NCBI RefSeq assembly: GCF_910596095.1
Contig: NC_056553.1
Location: 3,592,291 to 3,656,290 of the forward strand
DNA from: Thunnus maccoyii
Taxonomy: Eukaryota; Chordata; Actinopteri; Scombriformes; Scombridae
DNA: 64,000 nucleotides
Direction of reading: 5' to 3'
Part shown: positions 1-10,500 of the stretch, in pieces
How positions within the stretch are numbered: position 1 is the stretch's first letter
Layout: each line of letters starts with the position of its first letter
Program-made: the position numbers and the translations under genes
Notes under the pieces: generated by a model
Told to the model about the DNA's origin: nothing
Databases searched by the model: none
Seen by the model: only the letters and a program-made list of their open reading frames with translations

Positions 1-32
1 AAGTTTATCTGAAGCTAATATGAAGCTTCAGC

Positions 33-520
33 GTCCAAATGAGTCAAATCAAGTAGATATCTTTCAACGTTACAGTCTTTTTAGTGCCAAAGTTCCTCTT
101 TTTGTTACTATACTTCCACCTGCAGCTCAACAGGGAAACACTGTCCGAGGAAACACAAAGAGGGAATTTGATGCTAAAAAGACTGTAAATGTGTCAGATA
201 TCCACTTGATATGACTAACTCAGACTGCTGAAGCCTCATATAAGCTTCACATCAACTTTTAAATGACTGTGTGGACACACTGTGGATTTTGGCCTCCATC
301 ACTCACACTGAAAGCACATTTGAAGGATCTTTTAATATCCAGTATGAACAGGAGGAATGATTACAGTGAGGAAAACCTTTCACTGTTCATATGGACACCT
401 GACTGCTGGTTTAAAACACACTTGATTTTTTTATCACCAGATGTTGTGTCACAGACTAGTTTAAAGACTCATTATATAAGTTTTATGCTTATATGTTGCA
501 AATTTGGGAACATGTAGTGT
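33..520. repeat. Dispersed repeat family A, copy 1
   Basis: About 490 bp here match 46570-46920 almost base for base over long stretches, in the same orientation, with a few short indels. Short open frames inside (20-214, 263-517) have no recognisable domain and break in the second copy, so I read this as a non-coding interspersed repeat. Its class is unknown; I see no reverse transcriptase and no clear terminal repeats. Confidence 0.75.
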
Positions 521-1300
521 TCTAGCACAGAAAAAGTGCACACAGAGAGGAAAAAATACAGGATTAATAAGGACTGAGCAGCTAATTATTTGCCCCAAGG
601 ACTCATAACAATGGGTATACAATATAACAATATTAAAAGCTGGTTAACTGGGCAACAACGGGTGCAATATAAATGTAAATCAATATGATTTATTTATTTA
701 TTTCAATTCATTTCAGAATATAATCGACTGGTAACAGATGTCGTGTTTCCCATCAGTAAGTGAGGGCTCATACAGCTGATTTTAATACTCATTTGTCTTA
801 AAATGACTCATATGTTCTGTGCACTTCGAGACAAGAGACATACTTTATTAGTTATCCACCAGTATATCCTTCTACTGCTTCATTTATGGCTGATTGAAAG
901 TCTGTTGTTGTTGTTGTTGCCTTAGAAACAAATGTGAGACCGACACCTGTTTGTGTTTGTGAAGAACAAATCTGTTATGATTGAAGTTGTGGAATTAAAA
1001 CAGTAGGAATTCACACATTAAAAATTAAATTTCTGGTAGTTTAATTAGACTTCATTTCAGTACTATGTACTGTTCAAATAGCATGTCACAACCGCAGTAT
1101 TAATACCTCTCAGTATTAGAATTAACAAGCTTATTTTCTCTTAATCAACACTAGATTAATGAAAAATTATGTAAAAGTTTTAATGTAAACTATGAAGGTC
1201 CAGACTTTCATTGAGGGGCCCAATATTTTTGCTGGAGGGCCGGATTTAGTCCACGGGCCACTATTTGCCTTAACTAAATGTTTTGACAGCTGAATACACA
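521..1300. other. Gene-free stretch upstream of apoo
   Basis: AT-rich sequence with stop codons in all frames, a short (TTG)n run near 904-919, and no recognisable gene or element. The last ~100 bases grade into the apoo promoter. Confidence 0.6.
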
Positions 1301-1301
1301 A

Positions 1302-1312
1302 TGCGCATGCGC
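1302..1312 (+). promoter_or_regulatory. NRF1-type palindrome in the apoo promoter
   Basis: The 11-mer TGCGCATGCGC is a perfect match to the palindromic core bound by nuclear respiratory factor 1, which drives many nuclear genes for mitochondrial proteins. It lies about 43 bp before the first apoo ATG, in a short CpG-containing stretch. Site identity is seen; use in vivo is inferred. Confidence 0.6.
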
Positions 1313-1354
1313 TTACTCTCTCCGGCTTGCCGTAGAAAGGCGAAAGTCCTCTAG

Positions 1355-4300
1355 ATGAGAATGTCATACGTGAAGCTGGTAAATATTTGCTTAACGTTTT
1401 TACTTTTTTACACCTTAAAAATATTGTAGTTTTTAAGCAGTAGCTGTCATTTAATAAAGAAAATTGTTATAGTTTTTCTCACAGCACTATAACAGCGAAG
1501 AAATGTTTATTAGTTAGCTATCAGCTACCGTTAGCGTCAGTTAAACAGTCGAAGGGTCTTTTTCTCTAATTATTTAACATTACAAGACGTTAAACGCCAC
1601 ATTTATATTCCCGACTTACTCTGAAGTGTCTGAATATGTGTTTTAAGATGTTTTAATCGACAGCACAGCCTCATTTCTAGCTTTATCCTTCCTCCCCGAT
1701 GTGTGTGTTTTGCCGCTCCGCCGCCAGGTGTCGCTGTGCGCCGCTGCTCCCGGGCTGACGGGCCTGCTGAGCGGCTCCGTGCTGGCGGCCAGTGAGGGGA
1801 AGAAGAAGAGTTCACAGCTGAGCATCGATGAGGTGAGTTAATCAATAACTGACTGACAGGAGCAGTATGTGCTCATTGTCACTGTGTCATCACTTTGACC
1901 TGTTTCCCTCTGTACTTATACACTGTTTATTTACAGTGGTGGAAAGTAAACATTTACATAAGTACAATGTTGAGGTATTTGTACTTTGAGTATTTCCATG
2001 TGATGCTACTTTCTACATTTCAGAGGGAAATATTGTACTTTCTACTCCACTACATTTATTTGACAGCTTTAGTTACTTTTCAGATGAAGATTTGACACAA
2101 TGGATAATATAACAAGCTTTTAAAATACAACACATTGTTAAAGATGAAACCAGTGGTTTCCAACCTTTTTGTCTTTTGACGTCTTACAAAAAGCAGTGTG
2201 TAGTCGGGGTCACATTTCACATGTCTATGAGTTGTTAACAGCTCCACCAAATAGTGACTTTTCCCTCTAAACTTCTCACATGCTTTCATTTCAATAAATG
2301 TTCAAATGATCCAATATTTCAGCAAAAATGAAAGATTAGAGAAAAAGTCCAAAAACTGGAAACAGATTTGTGTATCAGAACTTTGTTTTTTCTTCTTTCC
2401 TCTCCCATTAATCATCTCACCACCCCTCAGATTTATCTGCTGACCCTTTGGAGGGGCCCGACCCCTAGGTTGGGAACCACTGGACTAAACTAGCTAACTG
2501 TATATAAAGTAGTGTAAACTAGCTCCACCTCCAGCAGCTACAACAGTAACATGCTGCTCTAACACTGATGCTTCACTATTAATAATCTAATGATGTCATA
2601 TATAATAATATATCAGTCAGAGGGACCAAACCACTACTTTTACTGCAATACTTTAACTACATCAAGCTCATAATACTTATGTACTTTTACTGTAGTAGGG
2701 TTTTTACTTGTAGTGGAGTATTTGTACATTGCTGTATTGGTACTTTTATTTACTTATCTTGACAGTGATACTCATCATCCTCCTGCTGTCGTTTGTTTCA
2801 GCTGCCGTCTTTATACAGCACCCCTGAGGTAGAGCCGCAGTACGTGGAGCCAGAGGCGGGGCAGCTGGAGCAGAGCATCGCGTCACTGAGGAAATGGGCA
2901 GAGCCGTATATAGACCAGTATCAGGTGTGTTTACATCTCACACTTCCTGTCACCAACAAAGAACTTTAATTGTTGTGATATTTTGGGCAGGTGTACTATG
3001 CAGAAAACTGATCTTTTTCAGAATTTGTTCAAACTGCACGTTAAAATTTAACTCCATGTCTGTGTTTTCCTGCCAAAATCTGACCTTAACCTCCACTCAG
3101 GCCACTCCACTTGTTCTCTTTTTTTATTTAAAGATCACTGTGCACCGTCTGCAGACACACATTAATATCTCTACATCCACTGGATTAAAATGGAGGCTCT
3201 GCCTTTTATGGACCTGTTGCCATGATGAATCAGAGCTCCATTAATGATGATTTTTTTTAATTCATTACACACATGCTTAACTCAGAGTTGAGTGAACTGA
3301 CTCTGATCAGCTGGAACTGAAAACTCAAAGTTTCCCATCTCAGAGTTCATCAACTCAAGAGTTCAGGGTCAGACTCAGAGTTTATTGAACCTGCTTTCTG
3401 GAATCGACCCTCGTTTTATCCCGACCGACAGTCCACGACCCAAAAATATTCACTTTCCTGTCATAGAGGACTAAAGAAACCAGAAAATATTCACATGTTA
3501 GAAGCTGGAAACAGAGGTTTTGTTTTTAAAAACGGTTAATCAATTATCAAAATAGTAATTTGTAAATGTAATTTGTAAGCTACTCAAACAACATAATAAC
3601 AAATAAATCCTGTCAGGCAGCAGCTAACGAATATTTTCATTATCGATTAATCTGGTTGTTAATTTTTCAATTAATCACTTAATTGTTTGGTCTGTGAAAT
3701 GTCAAAAAAAGTGCAAAATTGTCCATCACAACTTGTCATGGACCAAGATCACATCTTGAAATGTCTCGTTTTATGCAGCCAAAAGTCTAAAACTGACATG
3801 TATTCAGTTTATTATCATATTAGACAAAGAGAAGAAGAAAATCCATCATTTGAAATGCTGGAAGCAACTTGAAAAATGATTTAAATGATGTTTGATTCAG
3901 CTCGAAAATCCTGTAAAAATTAATTGTGTTTCCACTGTGGATGTCAGATATACAGTCAGCTGTCTAATCATCAACACGCTGTACATCCCAAAACCAGTCA
4001 GCCTTCGGTGCCTCCTGCGTTCACAGCTTCACTTCCACCGTTTAGTGGGTTTTTTTTAAAGATTTTGTGGAGATATTTAAATGTCATATTTCTGGAATAA
4101 CAACCTCCTCACTTTCCCTCACAAACTCTTGGATCTCCCATAGTTCCACAACTCTGCAGTTTTCATTCCTGATGTCAGATGTTTTTTTTATCAGCTGCTA
4201 TGACCAGTAAAAATAAAATCACATGAGCTCAGAAGCATCATCACGTGCACCTTTTTTATTTCCAGAACGATGGCACCAAAGAGACGCAGCTGTCGGTGTT

Positions 4301-7300
4301 ACCTGAAGGATTAAACAACACATGTTTCTGCTTTGTTTTTGTCACGCTGGGCGCTTGAAGTTTTTCACTGCAGATGAAGATATGCCCAACAAAAATATTA
4401 CATTTAATAACCCGGCTTGTTAAATTTTTCCACCATGCGAGACACTTGCAAGCGCTGCACATCTGTATTTTTTCCCCCCATTATTTTTAATTACCGTCGT
4501 TGGGTAGAATTAGTGTCTCAAGAATGTGATTATATTTTCAAAGCGGTCACGTTTGTGCAGTGTGACGTGGAGTTTCTAACAAAAAGACACATGTTTTAAA
4601 ACCTCTTTGTTATCCATCATATTCACATGTACAGGAAGTTGTATTAATACTGAACTCAGCCTGAGGAAACATCAGGAAAAAGTGATATTATTGAAAGTAT
4701 TTTTTCCTTCTATGCTCAGAGCGTCAGATGCTGAAGGTCTAAACTAGCTTGATTGTGTCTGTGCAACAAAATATTTCCTTCTGTTTCATCACTGATGATC
4801 AATCGTGTCTATTTGGTGTTTAAAATTGGGGAAATAATTATGTTCACTTTTTCATAAAAGCATGAAATTTGGCACACTTGTACAGTTTGGGGCCCTGAAC
4901 ATTTTCAGAAATGGAGCCATGGCAAAAAACGCCTCGTGGTGGCCATGGCGACCAATTTACTTTCCACCATAACCTAATTATATATATTGCATCATATCTC
5001 CTGAACCAAATATGATAACACAGAAAAAGTGATGTCTACCCCTATGTTTTTATGGCCAAGGATTACAATGATACCATATACAACATCATAAACTGTTCAG
5101 GTTAATAGTTAATGGTGCATTCATTGATGCTGTGAGAAGGAAATCACAGTATAGGAATACCAAGGCTAGACTTTATAATATCATGTCTGTTGCATGCATG
5201 TTATGTAAAGTTTTAAAAGCTTGAATGTCCAACAAATGTCAATTTGAACATCAATACAGCAGCAAACAAGTATTTGCTATGTAAAGATATAATGAAGTGA
5301 TGGCGTCCTGAGCAGAGAATGAAGTCACACTCCCTCTGTATGTGTTGTTGTCCGAGCTTCATGGTCTTTGTTCAGATAGCAGATCCAGCTGCACGTGCAT
5401 GTATCTTTTTTTTATTTTGCTGTATGAAAAAATGAACTTAATTTCTGTGTCTTGTGTTTTGCAGCAAACAGGCCAGGCTGCAATGGAGAAAGTTGAGGTT
5501 TGTGACCTGTAAAAATCCTTGTTTTTCACTTTCTTTTTTTTTTAGCTGTCGTTGCTGTGATGAAAAGCAGTTATTTAACAGTCACACGTCCGGTTGTTTG
5601 ATGACTTTTTTTGAGGTGACAGCTGCAACTCGATGCACAGAAACGTGTCCAAACCGTCAGTGACAAAGCCGTGATGCTGTTTTTGTCTTCACACCGCGGT
5701 TTGTTAGGACATATTGTAAACATGACGCTTACTGGTGTCATGAGTGCGAAAGAGAAACCACATCAACTTCCTCAGTGTTTTAAATTTGCTTTAAAGGTCA
5801 AGTCCATGTTATAACTATGTAAATTACAGGTGTACTGACATATATAATTAAAGAGTTAAACATATATATGAACAAGTACTTTGTTTATAAGCAGATTATA
5901 ACGATACAGTAGTGGAAAGTAAGTTAAGTGCATTTACTTGTGTAAAGTACTTAAGTACAGTTTTAAAGTTCTCATTTAATGCTACTTTAATGGGAAATGT
6001 TATACTTTTTACTCCAATATTAGACAGTTGTAGTCACTGTTTACTTTGCAGATATAAATGTATTGATTATCTTTTAAAATATTTGTTATAAATTACCTAA
6101 CATGACTTAAAGTTAGCATCACTTCCACCAATTACAACAGTATAATACTACTTACATAAGAAAACATTGGTAACAATCATCCGATAACATAATGCATATT
6201 AACATTTTTCTGCATTAACGAGTTTACTTGTGATAAATTAAGTATTATTATTTTCTGTTAATACTTTTGTACTTGAGCTTAAGTTAAGTAGCAGTGTTTT
6301 TACTTGTAACAGAGTATTTTTAGAGTTTGGTATTTCTACATATAAACTATTGACAGCAGGAGAAAACATTAATAATTGAGATTTAGAAGTTAATCTGTGA
6401 ATCATCAGTGTGGACGTGAGATCAGGTTCCTGTTCTGTTGTGTATTTTGGCAGAGCAGCGACACTTTTATTTATATTTGGTTTGTTTGGTTTGAAGTGCA
6501 CAAGATAGATAATAAAAAGTCAAAAGGATCAGAGCTGCCTGGTTTCATCTGGTCAGTGATATTGTGAGTTTTAATTATAATATTAAATTGTTGACATATC
6601 TGCTGATCATGTGATCTTTTAATCATTTCACTGTTCTAACTATTCTGCAGATGTTAGATTGATTCTTTGTGGAATAAAAGTTCTACATAAAGACATAAGA
6701 GACAGAAACAATGTAAAAGTTGTTTTATTGCACATTTTAAAGTGAGTGTACGTGATTCTATACAGACTGATGAGATTAATGTGACTTTTCTGTGTGTGTG
6801 TGACTGTTGGTGATCTTTGGACCACAGAGAGCGTACAGGACTGTGGAGCCAACCATCAACACCTCTATAACAACAGTCACAGGTGAGAAAACACTTTGTT
6901 CACTTCGTAAAAGAGCATAAAATAAAAGCATAAAATCCTGACCTGCTTGAAAAAGGAAAACAAACGAATCGATTATCAAACTCGATTGACGATCCTGCGT
7001 CAGTCGTCAGGTTGTAATGAACAACCTGAACTCATGATGAATTATCAGGATGCAGACAGGTTGATGTTAAAGCTGCAACTAACCATCAATCTGCTGATTA
7101 TTTTCTTGATTAATCCATTCATTGTTTTGTGTATAAATAGTGAAAAATAGCTGTTATTTATTTTTAGAGTTTATTATCATTTTTGACACAGAAAAGCTTC
7201 AAATTCTCACATTTGAGACACTGCAACCAGCAAATATTTGGCATTTTTCCTTTAAAAAAAAAGACTAAAACAATTAATCAATCGTCAAAATAATTGATAT

Positions 7301-7516
7301 CTAAACATCCTTCCTTACTGTGACGGTTATTTGCGTAAATCACACATAATCAAACAAACATAATAAAGATCTTTCAGCAGGCGACTCTGTTGCTCTTTCA
7401 GACGTGTACCAGTTCCTCAGTGATCCTCCTCCTGACCTTTACCCCAGCGTGGCCGCCGTCGGTTTCTCGGGCTTCCTGGGACTTTATTTGGCCAAAGGTA
7501 ACCTGTTCACACCTGC

Positions 7517-7548
<32 letters not shown>

Positions 7549-10500
7549 ACTGACCTGCATTTCCTCACAGAGACTAATCAGGTCAGAGGCCACAGACAGG
7601 TTGATAACGAGAGAGCATGAGGCAATGAGGCGGCAACAGAGCCTACGGTTAGCGTTAGTGTTCTCTCTATTTATGTAGAATATTTCTTTTAGTGTCACTC
7701 TGCAATATTCCTTTAATCCAAGACAATTTTCTCTTTCAGGAGATGATAAAAGCAACCTTAAACCTTGAAAAAAGCCCAGTGCTCACTCTATCTCAGTCTC
7801 TACTACTAACTAAGTTTCCTTTAATGCCTTTTTTCAACCTACAGAGAAAAGTTATGGACACATAAATATGGCTTTTGATCGCAGGCATGTTCGCTGAATT
7901 GCATTCTTGTCTGTTGAGTCTAAAGCATGTAAACAGTTTGGACTCTGTGACTCTTCTCGGACAATAGTTCTCCTTGTATGATTGTTGGTGCGAGATGGCG
8001 GCTCTGTTAAGGAAAACGCTTTGATTGTACAGGATGTACAAAGACATTATTTAACAGTTAAATGTCCGGTTGTTGGTTTTTTCTTTTAGCTTTTCCAGTA
8101 GATTCAAACAAACATGCTGCAACACAAGACAACATATGGAGCAAATTTACATCATGAAAATAAAATAGTAGGGATATTTATTTCCTGTTCGGTCCTTTCT
8201 GTCTTTATATACATCAAAAAATTCTAGCACGGCTGTATACATATTTGAAACCGAGTAATCAAATAAATTACTCTAAATTACTCCCAGAAAGGAAAAACAA
8301 AACAAAACATCATTTTTACACCTTCAACAGTAATTATCATCCATGACAAGTGTAACTGGTGTATAATTATGCTTGTATCCTCCTCTATGTTTGAATTCAG
8401 ATCTCTTTTCCAGACTTTTTTAGTGGATTTTCCCTTTAAAAGCTTTGTAAAAGACATGATAAGGAGTACAGATAATTTCTGTTATCACGCAGTAAACACA
8501 AGATGTCACACAGTCAAGGAGCTGCTGTCTGACTTTATGACAGATAGATGAATTATTAAATCAATAAAGTGTTAACGAGGACTGGAGTGAAAGGTCACAT
8601 CGGTTCACAGCAGCAGCTTCTTCACTTTGACCTCTGACCTCTGACAAAACATGTTTCTGTTGTTTTCAGGCTCCAGAGTGAAGCGACTGGTGTTTCCAGT
8701 TGGACTCATGGCTCTGAGCGCCTCCATGTTTTACCCTCAGCAGGCTGCATCCTTATTAAAGGTGTGTTTTTGTGTCTTATAAATCACCTCCTGTATGTAG
8801 TTATATGCAACTAGAGCTGCAATGATGCAAGTCGATTAATTGATTAAGTGATCAACAGAAAATAAGTCGTCGTCGTTTTAGTAATTTTTTAAGCAGAAAT
8901 TCCTCTAAAATGTGAGAATTTGAGGATTTTCTTTGTCGGGCATGATATTAATTTAAGTATTTGGGGGTTTTTTTGGTTTGTTGGTCAAATAAAAAAAGAC
9001 ACTTGATGACCTCACGTTAGGCTGCGGGAAATTATAACATGAATATATTTATAGACAAAACAATATATCAATTAAACAATCAGAACGTTAACTGATAATG
9101 AAAATAATGATTAGTGGCAACAGACACAGAATGTTGAACAGTTTCACTGAATTAGTGGGTTTCATGTCGACTGAGCTGCGTTGAGCAACCTAACCGTTAT
9201 TTAATTAATATTTAATATTAAGCAAGTCCAAAAAGTTGAATGTGAATCTTGACAAACAAATGCAGACACTTTGAAATGAAAATGGTTGAAATCTTTAAAC
9301 AAAGGAGCAAACATCAGGTCACATTTTGATTTAAAAGCCTTTATTTTTTACATTCCTTAATAATAAAAAACAACAACAATAATCGACTTGTTTTGATGAA
9401 GGCAGATCTTCATTTTTTCCGAAACCAACAATCCAACATGTTCACCAGCTTCATGCAGGGATCAGCCAGGTGTGGAGGTGAGAAGGCAGCAGAACTAGAG
9501 CTGCAACCATTAGTTGATTAATCCATTAGTTGATTGACAGAAAATTAATCAGCAACCATTTTGATAATTAAAAAATCGTTTCAGTCATTTTTTTTCTCTG
9601 GTTTTAACTTCTTAGATTTGAGGATTTTGCTGTTTATCTTTGACATAAACAACAATCTTTAGGTTCTGGACTGTTGGCAACACACAGGACTCTAAGAAAC
9701 TATGATTTTTTTACAATTTGGTAACATTTCATACAATTACATTAGTTGAACTTCTCTCTGTTTCAGTCCTGACACAACCAAAGATATCGATGGCTGAAGA
9801 GCAAAACCTCCAACCTGAAAAATGCACTTTTTTGAGAAAATTGTTTAAAAAAAGTTGTTGTTTTCTTGCAGAATGCTATTTGTTAATGATACCCAATACG
9901 TAATACACTGTTTTTGGACTATATTACTATATTATGTGGTATTGTTTACGGTATGTTTGTATGGTTATTACGGTATTGTTAACACATAATATAGTAATAT
10001 AGTCCAAAAGCAGTGTATTATGTATCGGGTATCCTTAACAAATAGCATTCTGCAAGAAAACAACAAGTGTTTTTATAGTTTTCTCAAAAAAGTGCATTTT
10101 TCAGAGAGGAGGTTTTGCTCTTCGGCCATCGATATTCATTTTACTGTCACAGAGACTAAAGAAACCAGAAAATATTCACATTTAAGAAGCTGGAATCAGA
10201 GAATTTTTCCATTTTTTCTTCTTTATGAAATGTCTCAAAATGATTAATTGATTATCAAAACAGTTGTCCAAGAATGTCCAAACCACTCTGCCAGTGTGTG
10301 ACAAAGCCAGAATATTAAAAAACAACTTTAACAATCATAATTACTATTTCAGAAGAAAATGTAGTTTTGGAAAGTGGAAAGTTTCACCAAGTTTTTAAGG
10401 TCAACATTGATATTTTTGGTTTGATGCTGCTGATTATTGTTGACTATTTTTGATTATTTGACTTTGTTGTTTTTGTCCACATGACAAGGTTTCAGTGTAA

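Noticed and set aside
210-218. TATGACTAA, the sequence of the mammalian SAT1 polyamine-response element, at 210-218 and 46722-46730
   Set aside because: Both are in copies of repeat family A, far from sat1 and next to other genes. Chance occurrence in a repeat is the simpler reading.
2080-2289. 69-residue minus-strand frame conserved at 2080-2289 and 50275-50484
   Set aside because: It lies inside dispersed repeat family B. The two copies are alike because the DNA is alike, and no protein family is recognisable.
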